From: Selenomonas sp. FOBRC6
Lineage (GTDB): Bacteria; Bacillota; Negativicutes; Selenomonadales; Selenomonadaceae
DNA length: 64,000 nt
Reading direction: 5' to 3'
Assembly: GCF_000286455.1 (NCBI RefSeq)
Contig: NZ_ALKG01000119.1
Location: 19,801 to 83,800 of the forward strand
A program made the translations under genes and the position numbers. Below are positions 1 to 8,153 of the stretch, piece after piece. The notes beneath the pieces were generated by a model that did no database searches, was not told the DNA's origin, and worked only from the letters and a program-made list of their open reading frames with translations. Position 1 is the stretch's first letter; each line of letters begins with the position of its first letter.

Positions 1-2
1 CG

Positions 3-260
3 GAGCAGACAGTGGATACCGTGCTCGGTGCGGCGGGGCTTGTGCTTCACGGACATGAATTCCACTTTTCCGTGGAGGAGGCGGAGGAGACTTCGGAGTC
101 GGTGCGCCCGCTCCGCTTTACAAAGTTGCGCAATAACGCACAGTATTCTGCGGGGCATGCGTACAAAAATGCACTCGGCAGTTATTTGCATCTGCACTTT
201 GCGGGCTGCACGGAAGCCTCAGAGCATTTCACGGAGGCGTGTCGCAGATGGGGCAGATAA
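3..260 (+). CDS. cbiA: Cobyrinate a,c-diamide synthase, C-terminal end (partial)
   Basis: This is the 3' end of a gene that begins before the window. The frame is open from base 3 and stops at 260. The visible tail carries HGHEFHFS and, further on, SYLHLHFAGC, which match the C-terminal glutaminase half of CbiA, where the GHEFHYS-type His belongs to the class I amidotransferase site. CbiA amidates the a and c carboxylates of cobyrinate with glutamine and ATP. It overlaps the start of cobU, so it is probably the preceding cistron of the same operon. Only about 85 residues are visible, so the family call rests on those two motifs plus the neighbours. Confidence 0.8.
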   Translation, partial: EQTVDTVLGAAGLVLHGHEFHFSVEEAEETSESVRPLRFTKLRNNAQYSAGHAYKNALGSYLHLHFAGCTEASEHFTEACRRWGR

Positions 261-817
261 TTCTCGTGACGGGCGGTGTCCGCTCGGGCAAGTCCGCATT
301 TGCCGAGCACTATGCCGCACATTGTGCCGCATCGGGGGCACAGGTCGCCTACATCGCGACGGCGCAGGTTTACGATACGGAGATGCAGCAGCGTGTCGAT
401 CTCCATCAGGCGCGCCGTCCTGCCAACTGGTCGACCTATGAGGCACCTTTTTTTTCTGAGAACGCCATCCGCGCGGCGGGGAAGTCGCACGGCGTGATTC
501 TCTTTGACTGCATTACAATGTTCCTGAGCAATGATATGCTCCAATATCCCGAAGACGAGCAGGAGCGTGACTCGTTTGTGCTCCATGTGGAGGAGCGGAT
601 TGGTGCGCTGATTCAGGCGGCACAGGAGGTGGAGGCGACAACGATCTTCGTCACGAACGAGGTGGGGGCGGGCATTGTGCCAGAACATCGCCTTGGACGC
701 CTCTACCGCGATATGGCGGGGCTGGCGAATCAGCAGATTGCGCACAGCGCCGCAGAGGTCTATCTCGTTACCTGCGGCATTCCCGTGAACATCAAGAAAC
801 TTGCGGAGGCGATCTGA
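248..817 (+). CDS. cobU: Adenosylcobinamide kinase / adenosylcobinamide-phosphate guanylyltransferase
   Basis: CobU phosphorylates adenosylcobinamide and then transfers GMP to it in nucleotide-loop assembly. The 189-residue length fits the family. A P-loop, GGVRSGKS, lies near the N-terminus, followed by the family pattern ATAQVYDTEM, RPANW, DCITMFLSN and VTNEVGAGIVP. I chose ATG 248 over GTG 239 because the GGAGG at 233-237 is about 10 nt from the ATG but only 1 nt from the GTG. It overlaps cbiA by 13 nt and cobQ by 1 nt, which implies translational coupling. Confidence 0.95.
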   Translation: MGQIILVTGGVRSGKSAFAEHYAAHCAASGAQVAYIATAQVYDTEMQQRVDLHQARRPANWSTYEAPFFSENAIRAAGKSHGVILFDCITMFLSNDMLQYPEDEQERDSFVLHVEERIGALIQAAQEVEATTIFVTNEVGAGIVPEHRLGRLYRDMAGLANQQIAHSAAEVYLVTCGIPVNIKKLAEAI

Positions 818-2349
818 TGGCTAAGAGCATTATGCTGATGGGGACGAGCTCCCACGTGGGCAAGAGCATATTGACAACGGCGCTCTGCCGTATCTTTCGG
901 CAGGAGGGGCAGCGTGTCGTGCCGTTCAAGGCACAAAACATGGCGCTGAACTCCTATGTCACGCTCGACGGGCGTGAGATGGGGCGCGCGCAGGTTGCAC
1001 AGGCAGAGGCGGCGGAGCTTGCGCCCGAGGTGCATATGAATCCCGTTCTGTTGAAACCCACGGGGAATTCGCAGTCGCAGGTCGTCATTATGGGCGAGCC
1101 GGTCGGCAATATGAGCGCGCGTGAGTACCACAAGGACTACTCGCTCAAGGCGTGGGGGGCGGTCGAGGAAGCACTTGATGTCTTGCAGGAAAACTATGAC
1201 CTGCTTGTGATCGAGGGGGCAGGGAGTCCCGCCGAAATCAACCTCAAGGCAAACGACATTGTGAATATGCGCGTCGCAAAGCATCTACGCGCGCCCGTCC
1301 TCCTCATCGCAGACATCGACCGCGGCGGCGCGCTCGCCTCCCTCGTGGGCACGCTGGAACTCCTCGACGAGGAGGAGCGTGCCCTCGTCAAGGGACTCGT
1401 CATCAACAAATTTCGCGGCGACGTGACCCTGCTGACGCCTGCACTCGACTTCCTTGAGGAAAAGACGGGGAAGCCCGTGCTCGGTGTTGTGCCGCATATC
1501 GAGCAGCTCGGCATCGACGAGGAGGATTCGGTATCGCTCGATGAGAAGCACTATGGGGATGGCGCCGCGCACAGCGATCAGCTGCGTATTGCCGTCATTC
1601 GTACGCCGAAGCTCTCGAATTTTACGGACTTTGATGCGCTCGCAAACGAGCCGGATGTCGCGCTCTACTATGTGGGCACGCCGCGCGAGCTCGGGACGCC
1701 CGACCTCATCCTCCTGCCCGGATCGAAGAATACGACGGAGGATCTGCTCTACATCCGTGAGGTGGGCTTGGAGGATGCAATCCGTGCGCGCGTGACAGAG
1801 GGAACGCCGCTCTTTGGCATCTGCGGCGGCTATCAGATGCTCGGACGTGTTGTGCGTGATCCGCTGCATACGGAGTCCGAGCACGATGAGACGGCGGGCT
1901 TCGGCTATCTGCCGATTGAGACGAGCTTTGCGGCGACGAAGCGTCTGCGTCAGGTTACGGCGTCCGCTGACCTTCCCTTTTTGGGGGCGCGGATTGCGGG
2001 CACGGGGCTTCCCGGTTATGAGATTCATATGGGGGAGACGCGCTTTATGGAGGACGTTCATCGTCCGTTCCGCATTGTTTCGGCAGCGGGGACGGCGGTG
2101 GATCTGCCTGACGGAGCAGTCTCGGCGGACGGGCTTGTCGTGGGCACGTACATCCACGGCGTATTCGATGACGACGACTTCCGCCGTGCACTGCTCAACC
2201 GTCTGCGCGTGCGGCGCGGCCGGGAGGAGCTGTCCGTGCAGTACCGCTATCGTGCGGAGAAGGAGTGCGCTTATGACCGTCTCGCCGAAACGGTGCGCAC
2301 GAGCCTCGACATGGAGAAGCTGCGCGAAATCGTGGAGGGGCGCAGATGA
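817..2349 (+). CDS. cobQ: Cobyric acid synthase (glutamine-hydrolysing)
   Basis: CobQ/CbiP amidates the b, d, e and g side chains of adenosylcobyrinate diamide, using glutamine and ATP. At 510 residues it is full length. The N-terminal half is a dethiobiotin-synthetase-like P-loop domain (SSHVGKSILTTALCR near residue 10). The C-terminal half is a class I glutaminase-like domain with GICGGYQMLG, whose nucleophile is Cys336, and a late His in GTYIHGVF. It begins on the last base of cobU and overlaps cbiB by 4 nt, all within the cobalamin operon. Confidence 0.96.
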   Translation: MAKSIMLMGTSSHVGKSILTTALCRIFRQEGQRVVPFKAQNMALNSYVTLDGREMGRAQVAQAEAAELAPEVHMNPVLLKPTGNSQSQVVIMGEPVGNMSAREYHKDYSLKAWGAVEEALDVLQENYDLLVIEGAGSPAEINLKANDIVNMRVAKHLRAPVLLIADIDRGGALASLVGTLELLDEEERALVKGLVINKFRGDVTLLTPALDFLEEKTGKPVLGVVPHIEQLGIDEEDSVSLDEKHYGDGAAHSDQLRIAVIRTPKLSNFTDFDALANEPDVALYYVGTPRELGTPDLILLPGSKNTTEDLLYIREVGLEDAIRARVTEGTPLFGICGGYQMLGRVVRDPLHTESEHDETAGFGYLPIETSFAATKRLRQVTASADLPFLGARIAGTGLPGYEIHMGETRFMEDVHRPFRIVSAAGTAVDLPDGAVSADGLVVGTYIHGVFDDDDFRRALLNRLRVRRGREELSVQYRYRAEKECAYDRLAETVRTSLDMEKLREIVEGRR

Positions 2350-3308
2350 TCTCGCCCTCCCTCATCGCTATGGCGGCGTTCTTTCTCGACACTGTGCTCG
2401 GCGATCCGCAGACACGATGGCATCCCGTCGCCGTGCTAGGGCGCCTGATTGCATTTTTGGAGAAGCTGCTCTATCCGCTGCGGGGGAGCGACACGCAAAA
2501 ATTTGCGATGGGGTCGCTCCTCACGCTGCTGGTTCTCTGTATTTCCTATGCATTTGCCGAGGGGCTTCTCTTGGTGGCGCGTCAGCTGCCCGTGGCGTGG
2601 GGCGCGGATGTCGTCAGCGTCATCCTTCTCTACTTCTGCATCTCGCCGCGCATGCTGGCAAAGGCGGGGCAGGACATCTATGCGCTGCTCGTCAAGAGGG
2701 ACATTGCGGCAGCGCGCGAGCACGTCGGTTATATTGTCGGACGCGACACGGCAGAACTCGATGAGGCGGATGCCGCGCGTGCGGCAATCGAGACGGTAGC
2801 GGAGAATACCGTGGACGGCGTGATTGCGCCGCTTTTCTTCTTTGCGCTTGGGGGCGCGCCGCTTGCCGTTCTCTATCGCGCGGCGAATACGATGGATTCC
2901 ATGCTCGGCTATAAGAATGACCGCTATCTCTACTTCGGACGCATGGCGGCGCGCGTGGACGATGTGTTGAACTTTGTTCCAGCACGCATGACAGGCATAC
3001 TCTTCGTGATGGCGGCGTTCCTGCTCGGCTATGACGGGCGCAACGCGCTGAACATTCTCGTGCGCGATGCCGCAGGGCATCCGAGTCCGAACGGCGGTCA
3101 TGCGGAGGCGCCCGTTGCGGGGGCGCTGCACATCCGACTTGGCGGCGTCAATTACTACTTCGGCGAGCGGCATTTCCGCGCCTATATGGGAGATGCGCAT
3201 ATGGAGATTACGGCGAAGCACATCCTCGGCGCAATCCGCCTCATGTATACCGTGACCGTCCTCTATCTGCTGCTTTACTATCTCCTATCTCTCTATTATC
3301 ATATTTAG
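2346..3308 (+). CDS. cbiB: Adenosylcobinamide-phosphate synthase
   Basis: CbiB (CobD in Pseudomonas naming) joins adenosylcobyric acid to aminopropanol phosphate in the membrane. The 320-residue protein begins with the family signature DTVLGDPQTRWHPV and has several hydrophobic segments. The central pattern DGVIAPLFFFALGG, ANTMDSMLGYKNDRYLYFGR is typical of the family, and a final hydrophobic stretch ends the protein. It overlaps cobQ through ATGA. The aminopropanol arm depends on threonine phosphate, which fits the PduX-like kinase two genes downstream. Confidence 0.95.
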   Translation: MISPSLIAMAAFFLDTVLGDPQTRWHPVAVLGRLIAFLEKLLYPLRGSDTQKFAMGSLLTLLVLCISYAFAEGLLLVARQLPVAWGADVVSVILLYFCISPRMLAKAGQDIYALLVKRDIAAAREHVGYIVGRDTAELDEADAARAAIETVAENTVDGVIAPLFFFALGGAPLAVLYRAANTMDSMLGYKNDRYLYFGRMAARVDDVLNFVPARMTGILFVMAAFLLGYDGRNALNILVRDAAGHPSPNGGHAEAPVAGALHIRLGGVNYYFGERHFRAYMGDAHMEITAKHILGAIRLMYTVTVLYLLLYYLLSLYYHI

Positions 3309-3319
3309 GGAAGCACTTC

Positions 3320-4087
3320 ATGAATTCTTTTCTGATCGGACTACAATTCCTCACGCGCATTCATCTCGTCAGACAGACCGTGTGGACAGCGGCGGATTTC
3401 GGGCGCAGTACGCGCTTCTTTCCGCTCGTCGGGCTTGTGCTCGGTATCTGCTATGCGCTTGCCGCGTGGCTGCTGCTCTATGTGCTCGGCATGCGGTCGC
3501 TGACTGCCGCGCTCCTGCTCATCCTGCCGCTCCTCCTGACGGGCGGTCTGCACGCGGACGGCTTTATGGATACGGCGGACGGCGTCTTCTCGGGGCGGGA
3601 GCGTGCGCGCAAGCTCGAGATCATGAAGGACAGCTGCGTCGGCGCGTTCGGCGTCGTGTCGTTTGTCATGCTTATGTTCGTTCAGTATGCGTTGCTCTCC
3701 GATATGGCGCCTCTGCTGCTCGTACCTGCGCTCTTCGTCATGCCGATCATCGGCAGACTCGCGATGGTGCTCGCCGTTGCGTGCTTTCCCTATGCGCGTG
3801 AGGACGGCATGGGCAAGACATTCGCGGATATGGCGGATCGCAGTACCGTCGTGATCGCCGCGTTGACGACGGCGGTGCTCGTCCTGCCGTGGGGAATGCT
3901 CGCTACGTTTGCGCTCGTACTCGGTACGCTCTTTGTGCTCTTCTTCTGCCGTACGATGACCAATATCCTCGGTGGGGTTACGGGCGATGTCTACGGGGCG
4001 GCGACCGTGCTCACGGAGACCCTTGTCCTCGCCATATTTTCACTTGCGTCATCATATCCGAATGTTTGGGGGATTTTATGGAAATAA
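3320..4087 (+). CDS. cobS: Adenosylcobinamide-GDP ribazoletransferase (cobalamin synthase)
   Basis: CobS is the membrane enzyme that joins AdoCbi-GDP and alpha-ribazole (phosphate), the last assembly step. The 255-residue sequence is largely hydrophobic and carries LTGGLHADGFMDTADG (about residues 73-88) and ILGGVTGDVYGA near the C-terminus, both family hallmarks. It lies 11 nt after cbiB with an AGGGAA-type ribosome site and overlaps the next gene by 10 nt. With cobU and cobC it completes the nucleotide-loop pathway. Confidence 0.95.
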   Translation: MNSFLIGLQFLTRIHLVRQTVWTAADFGRSTRFFPLVGLVLGICYALAAWLLLYVLGMRSLTAALLLILPLLLTGGLHADGFMDTADGVFSGRERARKLEIMKDSCVGAFGVVSFVMLMFVQYALLSDMAPLLLVPALFVMPIIGRLAMVLAVACFPYAREDGMGKTFADMADRSTVVIAALTTAVLVLPWGMLATFALVLGTLFVLFFCRTMTNILGGVTGDVYGAATVLTETLVLAIFSLASSYPNVWGILWK

Positions 4088-4956
4088 TTGCAAAAGCGCC
4101 CGCATCCTGCGGCGAACTCGTGGAAGGCGTTCTCGACGGGACGCCATTTCTTGTGACCGCGCCCATCAGCATGTATGCCGTGGCGACGGTCTCGGATCAG
4201 TTCACGGGCGTGCATGGGCTTGGGGAAAAAGCGGAGGAGGCTCTGCGGCGGACGCTTGCCCATATCGGCAAGGACTCTCTCCCGTTTGGCATACGGCTTG
4301 ATTCCGAGATTCCACAGGGCAAGGGTATGGCATCCTCGAGTGCCGATATTGCGGCAGTCTCCTATGCTGCGGCGCGCGCGCTTGGACGCGAACTCACGGG
4401 GCGTGAGATCATGGACATTGCGATTGCGATTGAGCCGAGCGACGGCATCGCCTTTGCGGGGCTTTCCCACGTCAGCCATACGACAGGCGAACTCTTCGGG
4501 CAGTATTCGAATGTACCGCTCCTCGCCGTCTCCATCTTCGATGTGGGCGGTACCGTTGACACTATCGCCTACTATCAGAGCAAGGGCAATCGCGGCAGTC
4601 AGGATGCGGCATATCGACAGATGCTTACGACGGTGGGGCAGGCGTTCCGCACGGAGGGGGATCGTCAGGAAATGCTGCTCGGACAGGCGGCGACGGCGAG
4701 CGCGCGCCTCAATCAGGAACATCTGGAAAAGCCACAGCTGGATGCGTTTATTCAGTCCTCGCAGAAGAAAGGGGCACTCGGCGTTCTCGTGGCGCACAGC
4801 GGCACCGTGGTCGGTGCACTCTGGGCATCGGAGCTGGGAGCCTCGGATGTGGAGAGACGGACGCAGGAGCTTGCCGCAGAATTTGACGGAAACTACAGCT
4901 ATATGCAGACGGCACGCCTTATTTCCGGCGGCGTAATCTGTGAGATCAAATCTTGA
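4078..4956 (+). CDS. pduX: GHMP kinase, PduX-type L-threonine kinase
   Basis: A 292-residue GHMP-superfamily kinase. It starts MEIIAKAPASCGELVEG, an arrangement typical of PduX, and contains the GHMP ATP loop PQGKGMASSSAD at about residue 80. PduX makes O-phospho-L-threonine from threonine and ATP, the precursor of the aminopropanol linker of cobalamin. I placed the start at ATG 4078, where the GHMP fold begins; the frame is open further upstream but that would run deep into cobS. Its position between cobS and cobC supports the cobalamin role. The threonine-phosphate decarboxylase (CobD) is not in the window. Confidence 0.85.
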   Translation: MEIIAKAPASCGELVEGVLDGTPFLVTAPISMYAVATVSDQFTGVHGLGEKAEEALRRTLAHIGKDSLPFGIRLDSEIPQGKGMASSSADIAAVSYAAARALGRELTGREIMDIAIAIEPSDGIAFAGLSHVSHTTGELFGQYSNVPLLAVSIFDVGGTVDTIAYYQSKGNRGSQDAAYRQMLTTVGQAFRTEGDRQEMLLGQAATASARLNQEHLEKPQLDAFIQSSQKKGALGVLVAHSGTVVGALWASELGASDVERRTQELAAEFDGNYSYMQTARLISGGVICEIKS

Positions 4957-4978
4957 TACATGGAAAGGGGAGGGGGAT

Positions 4979-5602
4979 ATGACAGAGATCATCATCATAC
5001 GGCATGGGGAGACGGAGTGGAACAAGACGGGGCGCTTTCAGGGGCATTCGGATGTACCGCTCTCGGCGGAGGGGCGCGCACAGGCGGCGGCGCTTGGAAA
5101 AAATCTTGTTGTCGATCATGTGGATGCAATCTATGCGAGCGATCTCACGCGTGCGATGGAGACGGCGGCACCTCTGGCGCAGCGCTTCGGACTTGAGGTC
5201 ATTTCTGACCCGCTGCTGCGCGAGCTGAACTTCGGCTCGTGGGAGGGGCGTAACTTCAACGATGTCAATGCCGAGAATCCCAATGCCATGAAGAATTTTT
5301 ACACCGATCCGGAGCAGGCGGACATTCCTGAGAGCGAGCCATTTCCGGAGTTTCAGCGGCGCGTCGCCGGGCGCGTGCGCGAGATTGTCGCGCAGGAGCG
5401 CGGGAAGCGCATTGTCATCGTTTCACATGGTGCGTCAATCCGCATTCTGTTCGCCGACATTCTCTCCATGCCGATTCGCTCCATCTGGCATGTCTCTCAG
5501 CTCAATACCGCAGTCAACAAGATCCGCTTCGAAGATGACGGATTTGCCGTGGTCACGCTGATGAATGATACCTCTCACCTGCGCGCAGAGGATGTACAGT
5601 GA
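4979..5602 (+). CDS. cobC: Histidine phosphatase, alpha-ribazole phosphatase
   Basis: A 207-residue phosphoglycerate-mutase-like (histidine) phosphatase. IIIIRHGETEWN at the N-terminus holds the phospho-accepting His, and IVIVSHGASIR holds the second catalytic His. Within a cobalamin operon this is most likely CobC, which removes the 5'-phosphate from alpha-ribazole phosphate or cobalamin phosphate. ATG 4979 follows a strong purine run (GGAAAGGGGAGGGGG) that lies just after the pduX stop. The family is broad, so the substrate is inferred from context. Confidence 0.88.
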   Translation: MTEIIIIRHGETEWNKTGRFQGHSDVPLSAEGRAQAAALGKNLVVDHVDAIYASDLTRAMETAAPLAQRFGLEVISDPLLRELNFGSWEGRNFNDVNAENPNAMKNFYTDPEQADIPESEPFPEFQRRVAGRVREIVAQERGKRIVIVSHGASIRILFADILSMPIRSIWHVSQLNTAVNKIRFEDDGFAVVTLMNDTSHLRAEDVQ

Positions 5603-5964
5603 ACATCCTTGCGGTCGGGCTTGGCGGCGCACTCGGTGCAATTTTTCGCTATCTCCTCGGTCAGATCATCCCGAAACTCGGCAGCGGATTTCCGCTAGGC
5701 ACCTTTGTCGTCAATCTCATCGGATGCTTTGCCATAGGACTCGTCGTTGGACTTGCAGGCAAGCACAGCAATATAGATCCGCGCCTCATCCTCTTTTTGC
5801 AGACAGGCATATGCGGCGGCTTTACAACATTTTCCACGTTCTCACTCGAATCCCTGACCCTCATCGAGGAGGGAAAGATCGCCATCGGTATTCTTTACAT
5901 CACGATGAGTGTTCTGCTCGGGCTCTTTGCTCTTCTTGCGGCGAGAAATTTCGTCAGCGGATGA
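5599..5964 (+). CDS. crcB: Fluoride ion channel CrcB/Fluc
   Basis: A 121-residue small membrane protein with four hydrophobic segments. It has GTFVVNLIGCF (about residues 34-44) and the Fluc signature GFTTFSTFS (about residues 74-82), whose Phe side chains line the fluoride path. Fluc exports fluoride as a dual-topology dimer. The GTG start at 5599 overlaps the cobC stop by 4 nt, so translation is coupled to the cobalamin operon; no fluoride riboswitch can fit in front of it. A single crcB copy is seen, consistent with a homodimer. Confidence 0.92.
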   Translation: MNILAVGLGGALGAIFRYLLGQIIPKLGSGFPLGTFVVNLIGCFAIGLVVGLAGKHSNIDPRLILFLQTGICGGFTTFSTFSLESLTLIEEGKIAIGILYITMSVLLGLFALLAARNFVSG

Positions 5965-5989
5965 CAAATGTAAAAAAAATAAATTTTAT

Positions 5990-6018
5990 TTGCGTGGGAG
6001 AGGCAGGCGTGTTATACT
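5990..6018 (+). promoter_or_regulatory. Sigma-70-type promoter for ispH-rpsA
   Basis: TTGCGT (5990-5995) and TATACT (6013-6018) are separated by 17 nt, in the 129-nt gap between crcB and ispH. This separates the cobalamin operon from the ispH-rpsA unit. Picked by eye. Confidence 0.65.
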
Positions 6019-6093
6019 GTTACTCAGATTGTGTGGATAGGATTCCGTATATATCGATTCATTGAGAATCAATATACGTTTTTGGTGAGGTCT

Positions 6094-6924
6094 ATGGAGG
6101 TTATTTTAGCTGAGCATCTGGGATTCTGCTATGGCGTGAAGCGCGCCATTGAGATTGCCCGAGAGAATGCCTCGCCGGATGGAACATCCAGTACGCTGGG
6201 CCCGATCATTCATAATCCGCAGATGGTGGCGCGCCTCAAAAACGAAGGCGTGGGCACTGTCGGCTCACTCGATGAGATGGAGGATGGGCTCGTCATCATC
6301 CGTTCGCACGGAGTGGGACCAAAGGTGTATGAGGAGGCGGAGTCACGCGGCTTAGAACTCGTGGATGCGACTTGTCCGCACGTCAAGAAAGCGCAGCTCT
6401 CGGCAAAGCTGTTGTCCGAGGAAGGATATACGGTCGTCATTGTCGGAGAGAAGAACCATCCGGAGGTCAAGAGTATCTTCGAATGGACGGGGCATGGTGC
6501 TCATATTATCGAGACAGAGGCGGAGGCAGAGGCGCTGCCCCGCATCGGAAAGCTCGGGATCGTCTCGCAGACGACGTTCTCAGCCAAACGGTTTCAGAGC
6601 ATTGTGTCGTGTCTCTTGGAGAAGTCGCGCGAGATTAAGATTCTGCGCACAATCTGCACGGCAACGGATCTGCGTCAGGCGGCAGCTTTGGAGCTCGCCG
6701 AGAAGGTTGACGTGATGCTTGTCATCGGCGGCAAGAACAGTGCGAACACCTCGCGGCTTGCCCAGATATGTGCAACAAAATGCAAAACATACCACATCGA
6801 AACTGTAGCAGAATTACAGGACGAGTGGATGAATCATGTTAATAAAATTGGTATTACAGCTGGTGCATCTACGCCGGACTGGATTATCAAGGAGGTTTAT
6901 AAACAGTGTCAGAGCAGAGCATGA
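6094..6924 (+). CDS. ispH: 4-hydroxy-3-methylbut-2-enyl diphosphate reductase
   Basis: IspH (LytB) is the last enzyme of the MEP isoprenoid pathway, reducing HMBPP to IPP and DMAPP with a [4Fe-4S] cluster. The 276-residue protein keeps the three cluster cysteines: Cys12 in GFCYGVKRA, Cys94 in DATCPHVKKA and Cys188 in ICTATDLRQ. The start at ATG 6094 gives the usual N-terminus directly before GFCYG; the frame is open a little further upstream without a better start. Its 3' end overlaps rpsA by 19 nt, recalling the fused IspH-S1 proteins of some Firmicutes. Confidence 0.95.
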   Translation: MEVILAEHLGFCYGVKRAIEIARENASPDGTSSTLGPIIHNPQMVARLKNEGVGTVGSLDEMEDGLVIIRSHGVGPKVYEEAESRGLELVDATCPHVKKAQLSAKLLSEEGYTVVIVGEKNHPEVKSIFEWTGHGAHIIETEAEAEALPRIGKLGIVSQTTFSAKRFQSIVSCLLEKSREIKILRTICTATDLRQAAALELAEKVDVMLVIGGKNSANTSRLAQICATKCKTYHIETVAELQDEWMNHVNKIGITAGASTPDWIIKEVYKQCQSRA

Positions 6925-8075
6925 AGGAACTTTTGGAACAGGAAGATATGCCCGATATCCAAGAGCGTACGGTTGTCAAAGGGGAAGTCGTTCAGGTATC
7001 CCGTGATGAGGCGTATGTCGATATCGGCTACAAGCAGGAGATTCCTGTCTCTAAGAGGGAGCTTGCCGTTCCTGCGCCGGACGATGCACGCGATGTCGTG
7101 AAGGTCGGCGATGTGATTGATGTCTATATCAAGTCGCTTGGCGGTGATAACGGCGGTAGCCTGTCCAAGGTGGAAGCCGACAAGATGGCTGCATGGAAGG
7201 TCATCGAGGAGATCCAGGAGAAGGGCGAGACAGTCGAGGCAAAGATTGCGAAAGAAGTCAAGGGCGGACTTGTCGCCTACGTCATGGGACTGCGCGGATT
7301 CATTCCTGCATCTCAGATGGAGCTGCACTTCGTCAAGGATCTCGCGGTCTATGTCGATCAGACGGTAGAGGCGGAGATCATCGAAATCGACGTTCAGAAG
7401 CGCCGTCTCGTGCTCTCGCGCCGCAAGCTTCTCGAGCGTGACCGCGCGGAGAAGGAAGAGGCTGTGTTCTCGGTCATCGAGCCGGAGCAGACTGTGCGCG
7501 GCACGGTCAAGCGCCTTGTCGACTACGGTGCATTCATCGATATTGGCGGCGTGGACGGTCTGGCACATATCTCCGATCTCGCATGGCATCGTGTGAAGCA
7601 TCCCTCCGAGGTGCTCGAGGTTGGGCAGGAGCTCGATGTCTTTGTCAAGAGCGTTGATCGCGATGCAAAGCGCATCTCCCTCTCGGTGAAGGATACGCTT
7701 CCGGATCCGTGGGTGGAGAAGGCGGAGCAGTACGCCGAGGGCGACTTCATCGAAGGTAAGATCATCAAGCTGACGGACTTTGGTGCATTCATGGAGATCG
7801 AGCCGGGCTTTGACGGTCTCATTCCGATGGGCGAACTTGCCGAGAAGCGCATTGAGCGTGCCGATGAGGCTGTTCATACGGGCGATGTTGTGACGGTTAA
7901 GGTTCTCCGCATCGACACGAAGCGTAAGCGCATTTCGCTTTCGATCACCAAGGCGAAGCGCGACGCGGATCAAGCAGACATCAAGAAGTATGTGGACGAG
8001 CATCAGTCGGAACGGGCTGAGTCCAGCGAAAATACAGAAGGTCAGGTCGAGGCACATCTCGACTGGCTGAAGTAA
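6906..8075 (+). CDS. rpsA: 30S ribosomal protein S1 (four S1 domains)
   Basis: A 389-residue protein with four S1 RNA-binding repeats at about residues 22-91, 107-174, 193-262 and 279-350. The last two show the clear pattern VKRLVDYGAFIDIGGVDGL and IIKLTDFGAFMEIEPGFDGL. This is the shorter S1 of Firmicutes, against six domains in E. coli. I chose GTG 6906 because AAGGAGG at 6889-6895 sits 10 nt upstream; the internal ATG at 6921 is too far away. It is translationally coupled to ispH and followed by a terminator at 8109-8134. Confidence 0.94.
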   Translation: MSEQSMKELLEQEDMPDIQERTVVKGEVVQVSRDEAYVDIGYKQEIPVSKRELAVPAPDDARDVVKVGDVIDVYIKSLGGDNGGSLSKVEADKMAAWKVIEEIQEKGETVEAKIAKEVKGGLVAYVMGLRGFIPASQMELHFVKDLAVYVDQTVEAEIIEIDVQKRRLVLSRRKLLERDRAEKEEAVFSVIEPEQTVRGTVKRLVDYGAFIDIGGVDGLAHISDLAWHRVKHPSEVLEVGQELDVFVKSVDRDAKRISLSVKDTLPDPWVEKAEQYAEGDFIEGKIIKLTDFGAFMEIEPGFDGLIPMGELAEKRIERADEAVHTGDVVTVKVLRIDTKRKRISLSITKAKRDADQADIKKYVDEHQSERAESSENTEGQVEAHLDWLK

Positions 8076-8108
8076 GTTCAGATACAAATAATTCCATACG
8101 ATAACAGA

Positions 8109-8134
8109 GGAGTGATGAAACGTCACTCCTTTTT
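8109..8134 (+). terminator. Rho-independent terminator after rpsA
   Basis: GGAGTGA (8109-8115) pairs with TCACTCC (8123-8129), followed by TTTTT. It ends only about 7 nt before the ribosome site of the next gene, so that gene depends on read-through or on a promoter I cannot see well. Confidence 0.75.
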
Positions 8135-8153
8135 CATGAGAAAGGAGGGGAAT

